Source of the DNA: Rhopalosiphum padi
Taxonomy: Eukaryota > Arthropoda > Insecta > Hemiptera > Aphididae
Length of the DNA stretch: 64,000 bases
Assembly (NCBI RefSeq): GCF_020882245.1
Contig: NC_083598.1
Coordinates: 87,177,714-87,241,713, forward strand
Direction of reading: 5' to 3'
Under the pieces are notes generated by a model. That model searched no databases, had not been told where the DNA came from, and saw only the letters and a list, made by a program, of their open reading frames with translations. Below, in pieces: positions 41,552-54,200 of this stretch; the first letter of the stretch is position 1; every line of letters starts with the position of its first letter. The translations under genes and the position numbers were made by a program.

Positions 41552-41576
41552 AGGAAAGCAGTGTTAACTTGTATGT
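41524..41576 (+). promoter_or_regulatory. Core promoter/TSS region of P450 gene B
   Basis: The conserved block AGGAAAGCAGTGTTAACTTG at 41552-41571 and the bases after it correspond to the blocks before genes A and C. The shared CAGT at 41559 is 70 bp before the ATG. A TATA-like TTTTTATAATAA lies at 41524-41535, at about the distance expected upstream of an initiator. Confidence 0.5.
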
Positions 41577-41628
41577 CTGACGGGATACATCGTACAATAG
41601 ATATATTGTATGTTGTACGGCTCAGATC

Positions 41629-44223
41629 ATGTATCCATCGTCCATCGCCGATTGGTGGACATGTATTGCCACGCTGTGTTTAGTCATCGCAGTGTCGATC
41701 GCATATTATTTTTGTGTTTCGACGTTTAAGAAATGGGAAAAACTAAACGTTCCTTACAGTAAACCAATTCCGTTGTTTGGTAACATTTTGAATCAGGTTT
41801 TGTGCAAAGACCATGCGTTGGAATTTTACAATAAAATCTATTACGAGTTCACCGGTCACAGATACGGAGGGCTGTACCAGATGCGGACGCCTTATTTAAT
41901 GATTCGCGATCCACAGCTGATCAACGACGTGTTAATAAAAGACTTCTCGTACTTCACCGATCGTGGTGCCTATTCGGATTTCAAAGTAAATCCGTTGTCG
42001 AACAACTTGTTATTCATGAGAAATCCGCAATGGAAAATAATGCGACACAAACTGACCCAAGCGTTCACGCCGGGAAAACTTAAATCAATGTATGGTCAGA
42101 TCGAAGAGTGTAGTAAAATATTGATGGAAAATATCGATAAATATTTAGCGGAGGACAACAACGAAATAGAAATAAGAGACATGATAAGTAAGTATTCGAC
42201 CGATGTCATCGGCACTTGCCTTTTCGGGTTCAATTTAAACGACATAAGCGATGACGAATCCGCATTTCGCAAGTACGGAAAATCGATATTTTCACCTTCA
42301 CTAAAGACGCTTTTTGGACAGATGTGTTTGATGATCACACCTACGCTTTTTAAACTTGTAAGATTGAAGGATTTTCCAACGGAAGTAACTGACTTTTTTC
42401 ACACAGCGTTAAAAGATACTATAACCCATAGAGAAGAAAACAAAATAATCAGAAATGATTTCGTTCAAGTCTTAATGAAAGCAAGAAACGATTTAGTTTT
42501 GAACGAAAATTTACCGAATAACGGTGAGATATTTTTACAATTAAAATATAAATTTTTTTTACTCATAATACCAACAATAAATAATTTTGATTTTGCTTAA
42601 AAGGTAATATTGAATGACGATAATCGCTGAATAAGAATACGTCATAGCCGCATGTGTAGTCCCCGTCTTACACACGTACGACATAGTAACTTTTCGTTCA
42701 CCGGTTTCAATAGTATGCCGTTAGTTTTTATAATAGAATGAATTGACCTATTATACAATCTAAAGGTAAGATTATTATCTAGGGCCCAACATAGGGTTTT
42801 ATTGATATTATTATTTTTATTTAAGTAAGTTAAGACCATTTCAAAGCGTACAGTTTAAAAAAAAGGTTATAACTTACCCAACAAATAATAATATCAATAA
42901 AAAGTTACGCGGAGACCTGGATAATAATTTTATTTTTAAATTTTATAATAAGTCGATTTACTCTAATATCAAGACTAAAACAGCACACTATTGAAACTGA
43001 TGAACGAAAATTTGCTGTGTCGCAAGTGTGTAAGACGGAGACAACACCTGCGGGTACGACGTTCTCTTAAGAAGGGACCCATTAGTGTCACCCGACATAC
43101 GTTTAAAATATTATAAATAAAAATAGTAACTGATGTATACAATTTTTAGAAAAATTTACTGAAGTACAAATTATTGCAAATGCTTTTGGTATGTTAATCG
43201 CTGGGTTCGATACAGTTTCATCTACTTTATGTTATTGTTTACATGAATTATCGTTAAATAAATCTATTCAAGACAGAGTACGCCAAGAGATTCAACTGAA
43301 ACTTTCCGAAAATGACGGAAAAATTAACAACGCGTTTTTGACGGATCTTCATTATTTGGATATGGTAATAGCAGGTAATTTATTATTATAATACATTTAT
43401 ACAATTACATAAACAAATCGAATTTATTATGAAATAGTAATGATTTTAATAAATTTATATAAATTTTTCATTATTTGTATTATTTTTATTTAATTAAAAC
43501 AAATAGTCACGTTTATTACTATCTGGAAATTGATAATCAAAATTATATATATGTATTTTTGCACATATTATTGCATTAACGGAAATAAAAAAAAAACATT
43601 GGTCGATAATTGAACTATATTAATAATTCTTTTTAAATATTATAAAACTTTTCAATTTGTTTCTTAAATTATGAAATAATCACAATAATACGTATTATTT
43701 AATATTAAATAGTATTAATATAATATTTAATCATTACATTTTTCAGAAACATTACGAATGTATCCTTCAGTTATTGCTTTATTTAGAAAAGCAACACAAT
43801 CATATCAAGTGCCCAACGATTCATTAATAATTGAAATTGGTCAAAAAATAATAATTCCTGTTTATGCATTGCATTACGATAGTAAGTATTATACGGACCC
43901 TAAAAAGTTTATTCCTGAAAGATTTTCGGCAGAAGAGAAAGCTAAACGGCCAACCGGTATTTACCTTCCATTTGGTGATGGGCCTCGAATGTGTATAGGT
44001 ATATTTTGAATGAATAGTTTAAATGCGATAAACTTAAATAATTTTTAATTTTTCAGGAAAACGTTTTGCAGAGATGGAAATGAAATTAGCAGTTGTTGAA
44101 ATTTTGACTAAATTTGAAGTATTTCCAAGTAAAAAAACAGAAATTCCTCTAAAATATTCTAATAATATTTTTATATTGGTCCCCAAAAACGGGATTTGGC
44201 TAAAATTAAAAAAAATTAATTAA
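41629..44223 (+). CDS. Cytochrome P450, CYP6 family (gene B)
   Basis: Four exons, 41629-42523, 43150-43374, 43747-43998 and 44057-44223, join in frame into 512 residues, with the same intron positions and phases as genes A and C. It is a predicted microsomal monooxygenase. Visible features: a hydrophobic anchor at about residues 10-28, the hinge VPYSKPIPLFGN, the I-helix AGFDTVS with Thr320, ETLR at 374-377, FIPERF, and the haem motif FGDGPRMCIG with Cys456. The I-helix acid is Asp rather than the Glu of its neighbours. Intron 1 is 626 bp instead of 77 bp because it holds a foldback element. Exon 1 is the most divergent of the three copies, while exons 2 and 3 are close to gene A. It appears intact. 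Substrate and subfamily are not resolved. Confidence 0.93.
42629..43075. mobile_element. Foldback (long inverted repeat) element in intron 1 of P450 gene B
   Basis: The left arm (about 42629-42840) and the reverse complement of the right arm (about 42862-43075) align along their whole length. Shared words include CCGTCTTACACAC, TTTTCGTTCA, GTTTCAATAGT, TTTATTGATATTATTATTT and GTAAGTTA. The arms differ by scattered substitutions and small gaps, so the insertion is not very recent. Only about 20 bp separate the arms, so the intron transcript could form a hairpin of about 210 bp. No transposase is encoded. Genes A and C lack the insertion. Confidence 0.85.
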
Positions 44224-44261
44224 CTAAAGCTGATATTTAAATTTTAAATTTTGGTGAACTG

Positions 44262-44267
44262 AATAAA
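44262..44267 (+). terminator. Poly(A) signal of P450 gene B
   Basis: AATAAA lies 39 bp after the stop codon of gene B and is the first canonical signal. Confidence 0.5.
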
Positions 44268-47200
44268 ATTATTATGATTTTTTTAAAAATTTTTTTCTGG
44301 ATAGTTTTAAACACCATTCCATAATACTTGTACTGTGACACTACTATAACATATATATTATAAATATTTTAAATATTCAAAATATTTAAGATTCTGAACG
44401 GAGCAATGGATGCATCAGTTTTACAATATTTTTTATTTGTATGTGTTAAATTAGCGAATAATTCTTCGGTAAAACTAAGTGTTTTTCAATATATTTCAAA
44501 CTTTGAACAGTTTGGTTATAGATCATATATAATATATATATAACTTATATGTGATCTTTTGACGAATTATGGGTCAACATTTGTCAACATCTAACTGTAC
44601 TTAGGTATACTATTATATTTATATATATAATATATATGTTAATATAATATATTAGGTACCTATGTAATAAGTATTTTTTATACATTCATCTTATGTAGAT
44701 ATGTAGAATGTAATAAGTACTTACCTACTACTTATTACATTCATCTTATATATGTAGTATGTAGAATGTAATAAGTGGTATGATTATTATTAATAGTACA
44801 ACTATTATGAATTATGATTGATACGTAAGTCATATAAATGAATAATGTTCAAATGTACATGAAAATCCGAGTGGACCGGTTGATTGTGAGATGTAAGAAA
44901 TAATCCATTAATTTATAAGTTTGAGCATGACGAGAAAAGATAAAAGAAAATTTTTTTTTAGATAAATATATTTATAAATACTTGATCTGATATTCTTATT
45001 TTGTCACTATCCAAAATCATACAAATATATAAAAATGTATCTTTAATTTATTATATTAATAAATTGAACTCTCAACTTATCCGAACTTTGATGTTATACA
45101 TTAGGAACCTTATTTAAATAAAATAACAATAATTTATACATCGATTTAACTTTAACCTAACCTTTTATTTCAACGAATAATTAGCACAATCTTATTATCT
45201 GTATTTAAGTATTGATTTATTAGATACAAAATGTACGAATAATACTTGTGAACTTATCAATATTTTATATTGATGTTAATAAGTATCAAGCGTAAATTGC
45301 ATCAATTAATTTTTAATTTCATAAAATGTTTCTAAAAAATATTTTTCCCTTCTAGAATATAATTTATTTTAATAAAGAAAATTGAGTTGATTGTTTATGA
45401 ATTTTCTAGTTAAATTTGATGCCTTTTTAGTTGCCTTTAAATAATTATCATACATGTTGTACATTGATTCAAATTAACACCATTATAGTAGTATAAGAAT
45501 ACCGTAAGTGTGCTAGACTGATTAAACAATTTGTTTTTAAATTTAAAATATCTGTATTTCATGTGGATTATAAAAAAATCCAGGCAATCAATCTATTTTA
45601 AAATGCACATTTATTAGATTACAGTTAAGGCCAAGTTTCCTATTTATGATAACATTTTTTGTTTTGTATTTTTTCTTACGTATATATAGATATTACAATT
45701 TATAACAGAGAAAAATAGATTGGTGCCCTTTTAAAAGAATAATTAGTTTGATAAGTTGGTTTAAAACAAAATAATAAGATTTTGGAATTATTTTAAAGTT
45801 TAAAAGTTTAAAAGTAATAACTGAAAAAAAAAATATTTATTACGAAGCAAACACATTTTTATAAATAGTAGAGCAAACTGATATTTGATAAAAAAAAAAA
45901 AAAAATAACTTAGAAAAAAGCATTGATTACAATTAGCGGCTTATTTCAAAGAAATCATTTACATGATTGGGAATTGCATTAAATCATGATAACAATCGTT
46001 ACCTTAATATTATATGACCTCCGTTTATATAGTTTATTGTATAATCATAGTCGAATAATTGTAAACTATTCAAATGAAATGCAAAATGTTTTTATTTTTA
46101 TATACCTACATTATTTTTTATCTCTGTATCTAGTATAGGTAATAAAATTTTACGAGATTTAAGACAAGAAGAAGAACTGCCAATAAATATTTGTTAATAT
46201 TCATTTATTTATCTTCTGTAGTAATTTACATATTATCTGTTTCGTGATCTACTAGTTTATATTAGTTATTTATTTATTGTTTTTGTTGTTCGACAAATTA
46301 TTGTACATAAATTAATTTCCATATTCATTCATTAGAAATTTAATAAAATATACAAATGATTTAACATTGAATCAATACAGGTGGATTTGTAAGCCAAGAT
46401 TCCAATGAAGAAGTTGAACAAGTATGTTAAAGATAAAAAATGTTTAAAAAAAATAACGATATGTTTTAAAATACCTACATTAAAAAAAAGTCAATGTCCT
46501 TCTCATAATAATTATTAACAAAATAATGCATAAAATAATTAAACCCAAAATATGTAACATTGAGTATAATATCGACTTGTAATTATTATTCGTATATCAA
46601 GTCATAATTATTAGGTCGAGGGTATAGCAATAGTTTTAAAAAAAGCAAAAGTTTGATATTAAATAAATACTAATAATGATCAATCGGTAGAAAAAATAAA
46701 ATTTAAATAAATCTACATATTATAAACAAAAATGCATAAATCGTAAATGTGATATTTTTGAAATTATTGAAATTGAATTTTTTTTTATTTGTTAATATGT
46801 AAAGGAAAGCAGAAAACCTTAAGTAGCATAAAATAAATAAATTCAACTGCATTTTTTTGTAACTAAAACATTATTGAATATAATTATACTATACATCATA
46901 ATATTTTGGTTTCTACATCGGGGTTGATGATTTTAAAATACAAGAAATATTTGAGTCTCAGCTCATTATTTTTTTTATATAGAACCAAATAGCATAATAT
47001 TTACACAATATCGAAATAAAAGAGCAAAATATGCAATTGAGTACGTGAATTTAATTATTATCATTGCGTGATAACGCCTTGTTGCAGATAAAAATAAAAG
47101 AATTAGTAAAACCAATAAAAAATAATAAGAATCTATACTGATCTCACTACAGATTATAAACTAGAACATCATTTAATGATCAGTACCTGTAGTCGGCTAT

Positions 47201-47606
47201 GAGAAAAATAGAACTTTGAATTTTGCGCAAAACATCATATCGTATAAATTAGACGAATTGTCATGATATTTAACTAGTGTCTATTATTGATGTAAGTTTA
47301 TCGAAACTGATACACTGATAATACATGCTATATTATATATCAGGTAAAATTAAATTTTAGCGAAAAATAATAATTTAAAGTTAGAACTGCGTTGGGACAC
47401 ATTCTTTATCGAGTGACCAAGTTAATACTGTGCTAAGATATAATATATATTTTAAATTAAACTGTATACATATAATAGGCGTGCAAATATTAAAATAAAT
47501 AATAACTTTGATATGAATAAATCTATAAACATAGTATAGATAATATTTTTCATTACTTAGTTGTTTTTAAATTATTTATGTTTATTGTTTATATTATATA
47601 TTATAT
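44268..47606. other. Intergenic stretch between genes B and C
   Basis: No gene is recognised. A tandem pair of about 40 bp units lies at 44681-44775. The rest is AT-rich with homopolymer A/T runs. Confidence 0.45.
44681..44775. repeat. Tandem pair of about 40 bp units
   Basis: Both units begin TACATTCATCTTAT and end ATGTAGAATGTAATAAGT (44681 to about 44718, and 44736 to about 44775). Each unit is partly self-complementary (TACATTC at the start, GAATGTA near the end), so the DNA could fold. Confidence 0.6.
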
Positions 47607-48058
47607 ATGTAACAGATAGAACTGACTTTTGGAACAACTGTTATTCTAATTAATACTTTTTTTTATCATTAAGAGACCCTAGCGCTACATGTATAATTCA
47701 ATTTTTTTTATGTTTATTTTTTAGTACTGAAAATAAAAAAAATTTAAATTTGATTAACATTTTTTTGGATAAATTTAAAATTGCCAATTTGTGAATCTGA
47801 TTATAAGAACAATTTTGATGGTAAAAAGATTTATCTAAGTCAAGTACTTTATTTTTTAGAATGAATTTAAAATATCAATATTTTTTGATTAAATTAATTT
47901 GAAACGTAATAACTTCTTTAAAAATATGATTTTTGAGAATTTGCTGACATGAGTATATTTCTTAAATTATATACATATCATATAATTTTAACAATTTTTG
48001 TCGTACGTTTAAGTAGCATAATTTTTTTTTTTTTTTTGGTCAAGTTTATCTGTTACAT
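47607..48058. mobile_element. MITE candidate with ATGTAACAGATA ends (452 bp)
   Basis: The left end ATGTAACAGATAGAACT is mirrored by the right end, which reads ATGTAACAGATAAACTT on the minus strand. The interior is AT-rich and non-coding. TA-rich flanks (TATAT before, CCTGTATATA after) make a short TA target duplication possible but not provable. The superfamily was not assigned. Confidence 0.5.
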
Positions 48059-48920
48059 CCTGTATATATATGTATATACATAATAATAAAATGTGTAAGA
48101 TATTATGTTTTTGGTAGTTGTTTATAATATAAATAATATTAACAAAAATATCGTATTTTCGTTTAAACTTGTAAATATTATATTATATTGAATTTTAAAT
48201 TTTGTAGAGTATAATATACTTTATCATTGAAAATAGTACTAAAGTACGTAATAAACGTTATATTAACGATCGATAATTCGATTGTATATTTATTTGAAAT
48301 ACAATTTTAAGAGTTACAATAAAACACACGATACGATACTCGGACGTATGAGCGTTTTAGCGTACATCACAGTACTGGAGTACTAGCGCACATTACGCGC
48401 AACATTACCAGGATTCACCTCCTTTCCCCTCCATTCATATAGGGAATACCGATGGGCGTTTAACAGTTATATATCTAATCAATCTATGTCCACATGTGCT
48501 TAATACAAGATTGAGCAATACCGGTTTTATGTTTTTATAACCGCGTACGACCTACTATAATAGACCTGTGCAATATTAATTTATATTAAAAAAAATGATA
48601 TTACATAACTGAGGAACTTGAATGGAAAAAAAAACCAATATTTATCAACTATATCCTACTAAAAATACGCGAACATTTTCAAATACATTAACCGATAACA
48701 TGTCCGCAAAAACGCACAGACAAAATATAGCCGACGATAGACGCTATGTATACCTATTATAACTTTAGGCGCATAGAAAATTTGGCAACGCGTAGAGGTG
48801 GAGTCGCATAAACGTAAACGCGGTTAGACCAAATACTAAGTGGTTCAGATAACCCCACCGAATACTACGATGTCAGTATGGTTTGTAATTCTAAATATTA
48901 CTAATTCACTGTTATCTATT
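48059..48920. other. 5' flank of P450 gene C
   Basis: No gene is seen. About 48330-48480 and 48690-48870 are less AT-rich than the flanks and may carry upstream control elements. No specific binding site could be supported. Confidence 0.35.
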
Positions 48921-48945
48921 AGGAAAACAGTGTTAAATCGTATGT
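48921..48945 (+). promoter_or_regulatory. Conserved block before P450 gene C, probable core promoter/TSS
   Basis: AGGAAAACAGTGTTAAATCG and the following TATGT match the blocks before genes A and B. The shared CAGT is at 48928, 75 bp before the ATG. Confidence 0.5.
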
Positions 48946-49002
48946 GCGCCGTGTAGGTCGTATTGTGTATAATAATATTGTGTATAACAAACCGCCTGGG
49001 TC

Positions 49003-50983
49003 ATGTTTTCGTCGTCCACCACCGAATGGTGGATTTATATCGCCACGTCGTTTTTGGTCGCGGTAACGGTCATTTATTATTTTTGCATTTCGACGTTTAA
49101 TAAATGGGAAAAACTAAACGTCCCTTACATTAAACCGATTCCGTTGTTCGGTAACTTCTTGAACGTGGCTAAGGGTATAGACCATATACTGGATTTTTAC
49201 AATAATCACTATAAAGAGTTTTCTGGTCACAAATACGGAGGACTGTTCCAGATGAGGACACCGTATTTGATGATCCGCGATCCAGAACTGATCAACCACG
49301 TGCTAATTAAAGATTTTTCGACGTTCCCCAATCGTGGTGTTTACTCGGACTTCTCGGCAAATCCGTTGTCGGACAACTTGTTCTTCATGGAAAATCCTCA
49401 GTGGAAAACAATAAGAAGCAAATTGTCACCTGCGTTCACATCCGCAAAACTCAAGATAATGTATGACCAGATCAAAGAGTGTAGTAAAATATTAATGGAA
49501 AATATCAGAAAAGATTTAAAGGAAAACAACAACCAAATAGAAGTAAGAGACATTATGGGAAAGTATTCGACCGATGTCATCGGCACATGTGCTTTCGGGC
49601 TCAAGTTAAACGCCATAAGCGATGATGAATCCGCATTTCGTAAGTACGGAAAATCAATATTTATACCTTCACTTAGAACGCTTTTCAGAGAGTTGTGTTT
49701 GATGATCAGTCCTGCACTTTTAAAAGTTGTAAGATTTAAAGATTTTCCAAACGACGCGACTGTATTTTTTTTCGACGCGTTTAAAGAAACGATAGCGTAT
49801 AGACTAGAAAATAAAATTGTCAGAAACGATTTCGTTCATTATTTACTGCAAGCAAGAAACGATCTAGTTTTGAATGAAAATTTGCCCAAACGTGGTAAGA
49901 TATTTATTTCGTTTAAAATATTGAAACAAAAAATATCAATCGTTGTGTAAAATTTTAAAATTTTGTTTTAGAAAAGTTTACAGAAAAACAAATTGTAGCA
50001 AATGCTTTTGTAATGTTTGCTGCTGGGTTTGAAACTGTATCATCGTCTTTAAGTTATTGTTTATATGAACTAGCTTTGCATAAACCTATTCAAGACAAAG
50101 TGCGTGAAGAAATTCAATCAAAAATATCTAAAGGTGATGGACAAATTGACAGTGAGTTTTTGATGGATCTCAATTATTTGGAAATGGTTATAGCAGGTAA
50201 ATAATTGTTTTATTATTTTTGATTATAATATTATTAAAATTAAAATATTAATTTTTATTTGTATCAGTATATGACTTGAATTTTCCGTATAACTTAAATT
50301 AATCGATAATCTCCGTAGTTTTATTTTATGTTCTACAATAATTTCGTTTAAAAATAACTATAATTAATTTAAAGATTAAATTACATAACACTTTTTTTTT
50401 ATGATAAAATTTATAAATTAAATATTCATTTAGACAATATGTTTATTTTTATAGAATCACTCCGTAAGTATCCACCTTTAATTGCTTTGTTCAGAATGGC
50501 TTCACAAACATACCGTGTACCCAATGACTCATTAACAATCGAAAAAGGTCAAAAACTAGTAATTCCAATTTATTCACTGCATTACGATAGTAAATATTAT
50601 CCGGATCCTCAAAAATACGATCCAGAAAGATTTTCACCCGAGGAAAAAGCTAAACGGCCTAATGGTACTTATCTTCCGTTTGGCGATGGACCTAGAAGTT
50701 GTATAGGTACATATTTATAAAATATAATTGTTTAAATAATAAAATTGAAAAATATTTTATTTTCAATGTATATACCTACATAATATAAATATTTATATAT
50801 TTGGGATATCTTCTAGGAAAACGTTTTGCCGAGGTGGAAATGAAATTGGCGTTGGTCGAGTTGTTAACCAAATTTGAAGTGTTTCCTTGTGAAGAAACCG
50901 ATAATCCATTAACGTTTGCGAATAAATCTTTAACTTTGGTGCCGAAAAATGGTATTTGGTTAAAATTTAAAAAAATTGAATAA
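49003..50983 (+). CDS. Cytochrome P450, CYP6 family (gene C)
   Basis: Four exons, 49003-49894, 49972-50196, 50455-50706 and 50817-50983, join in frame into 511 residues. It is a predicted endoplasmic-reticulum-anchored monooxygenase of the detoxification type. Visible features: a hydrophobic anchor at about residues 10-28, the hinge VPYIKPIPLFGN, the I-helix AGFETVS with Thr319, ESLR at 373-376 (the ExxR pair intact), YDPERF, and the haem motif FGDGPRSCIG with Cys455. Exon 1 is close to gene A, and its last 118 coding bases differ from gene A at only two positions. From late exon 2 onward it is the outlier of the three. Introns are 77, 258 and 110 bp. It appears intact. Substrate and subfamily are not resolved. 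Confidence 0.93.
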
Positions 50984-51266
50984 CTTTAATTAAGGGTTAT
51001 GTCACATAGTTATTGATTTAAGTTAAAAAAATTAATAGTTTGTATCCTAAGAAATATGTATTGTATTTTATTTTCCATAATATAAATTATATAATGTATA
51101 GGTAATTTTATACATTTTTATAAATTTATCTATTATAATTTTTTTAAATATTTTATAAAACTTAAGTATATAGGCTTAAATTTACTTTTTAAATGAAGTA
51201 TTTGATAAATGTATTCAATTATTTAGTAAGATACCACTAGACAATTTTTAAATATAGAACAAAAGA

Positions 51267-51272
51267 AATAAA
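51267..51272 (+). terminator. Possible poly(A) signal of P450 gene C
   Basis: AATAAA lies 284 bp after the stop codon. A non-canonical signal nearer the stop is possible, so this assignment is weak. Confidence 0.25.
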
Positions 51273-54200
51273 CATTTTTTGGAAAAATAAGTTCCAAATA
51301 AAAATTATATTTCAAACGATATATACAAATATGCAATTTTATTGTTTAAACGCCGACAGGCGTATGTGGTTTTTTTTTTAATATACTAAATATTTGAATA
51401 TTATATTGTTTAGGTTTTGAACATTTAAAACATGTCATAATACATTACATGTCATATTTTTTCTACTTACGTACTTGTACAGTTTCCTTCTTTCCATATT
51501 CAAATGTTTTGGGTGCTTTTCTACAGATGCACACGAAGAAATGATATATTATGGTAGTTAACGCAAGTTCAACCATGACAGAAACGGACTTTTTTATATT
51601 TCAGATCAATATATAGCTAACTCGTACTTGAAAATATTAAATTGTTATAGTACATTTCACGCTTAGAATATGATAAATTATATATCACTATATTATGGTT
51701 CATTATACAAGTCAGACCGAAATGTGTTTTTACTTGATATGTTTTTTTTTTAGTGTACAAAGTTTTATTTGGTACTAGTTTGGTCGGTTATCATGTCTTT
51801 CTTATTAAAAGTATACCTAATCTAAAAGTTTCATGTTATCCTATACTATACCGTTAGTTAAAAAATTTGATATTTACTTTTATACTACTTGATACTCCAT
51901 ACAAAATATGTAATTTTTAATTAAAACTCGTTTTTCCGAGTACAAACTAAAAATTATTTACTTGTACGATCTTTAAGACGTGAAATAATTTTGACATTTT
52001 AATTAAAAAAAAACACTGGTCATTTTTTTTTAATATTTCTATAAAATAATTCTGAGCTTTAATTGTAAATGTGTTTCAATGTAATATACTCGTATATTAC
52101 AGTGTTATGTTATCGCGTGATGGTCGTTAGAATAAGAATATTAATAATGATTGACCCCCAAAAATACGAGAATGCTATCGTAAGAGATCCGCTTGTTTTT
52201 TTCGTTATTATTAGCTATTGAGAACAATACTTACACGAATACCTTATAATATTTCCTTTTATTTTTCCTTTAATGTGAATGTTTTGTATATAAATATAAA
52301 ATGTGTATATTTTCAAATCATAAGTTAATTTGAAGGAGCAGTATGAATATCTTAACCAGTCGGAAATGGGTCACGGGTTGTAGGTTATTGGCGTATATAG
52401 ACGAATAGATTGTATTAAATAATATGTTATTTGTTCATACTAATTATTAACTAAGTTTGTATAAGAGGTACTGCGTTAGAACTATAGTATTAGTTGGTTG
52501 AAAAGTATATTTAAGTATCAACTGCTTACTATTATCTCACTATCTACATAACCTTCTATTTAAATTTACTTAACTTTTCAATTTTATTTTTATTTTTCTT
52601 ATATAATTTATCCAAAGTTATGAATAGTTGAACATTTTTAATTTTAACTCCTACAAGGGTTAAAATTTTAATACGAGATTCGATATAAGTTTTTTTTTTA
52701 CTTTTAATTAAAATAAAAGTTAAGCCTTTTAAGTGGCATCTTAAAGTAGGTATTTCGATAAATTTCAAGTGATATTTATTCTATGAGCTTTTTTAAATCT
52801 GTATATAGTTCATGGATATTAACAAATAATTTAATAATATTTAGTATATATCTTATATATTAGTATTATAATAATATTATTAAATAAAATAGTTGATTTG
52901 TTTTTGGCGAAGGTGAGTTCAACCATTCGCTTTACTAATAGAAAAATACATTACTAATAGCAATCTAAACGTATAATTAAATATCTCTTAGAAATATACC
53001 ATACAGACAAGTCGTTTCCGCTCAGAATTACTTTTCGAACACATTTTAATCAATTCCAACTATATTTAATTGCAGGTACGAAGAAGTTATTTTATCTTCT
53101 TATACAAAAATATCTTTATAAACTTTCAAAGAATCATGGCCTATCAAACTTAGTTTAAAATCTCAATGTTTTGTACCAATTTAAAATATGATATGAGATG
53201 CTGAATTTGTCAGCAAGATAATTAGAACTGATAAATATATTATTACCCATGTGTAAATAACAATAAAATTTTTTTTTTTTAAGGTAGGACAAATCCTTTT
53301 TAACAATAATTAATTTTGAAAACTTAAGATTTATGAGATTAGCTTGTCTTGTAGACTGACAATGATATTAACTGAAAGTGGTTAAACGGTAAAAATTTTT
53401 TTCCATAATCTATTTATTTTTATTATAGTATAATCCTTACTTAGTCAGTTGATAAAACATAATTATTAAGATTTCTTGTTTTATAATTAGATTGGTAAGT
53501 GATTATATATTAAATCTTAGAAAATAAACTATTACCTATTGATATAAACGGATTTCCTTACATTGGAATTTACTAATTTTTACAGTATAGAATCGTTGTT
53601 TATTGCCGCGAATATGATACATCATAAACTTAAAACTAATATAATCTATAAAAGTTGTTATTATTATTCATTAACGACCTATTAATTTGTTTTTATTAAA
53701 TGTTATCAACTATTATATGTCTATATGAATGATAAATGAAAGTTAAAACATATATACAATTTAATAGATTAAAATGAAAAAAAATAATTATTTTTATTAT
53801 ATGATTATTAATGTTTTAACTAACTTGTTGTACATTTCTATTAAAAAAATATCTTGTCCGCTTTATAAATGTACACGGTTGGCTTATTTTTCTTTTTTTA
53901 CACTATAAATAATACCTTTTCATATTGTATAAGTCCTACAAATTGCAAATTTCCCAGTAAATGTGAAAAAATGTGTACACAAATATGAAACTGTAATTAA
54001 CTATATATTGCGAATTGGCCATGAAAAGTAAAAACGTGGTTTCTCAATTGCTAAAAGTAAACCTCCTACTTATTCAACCTACTATTATGAAACAACATAA
54101 TAATAAATAAAACATTTATATTATAAATATAGTGTTATTAATATGAAGAACAAAGAATAAAATAAATTAAAATCGGACCAACTGCACAAAATCTTGAGAC

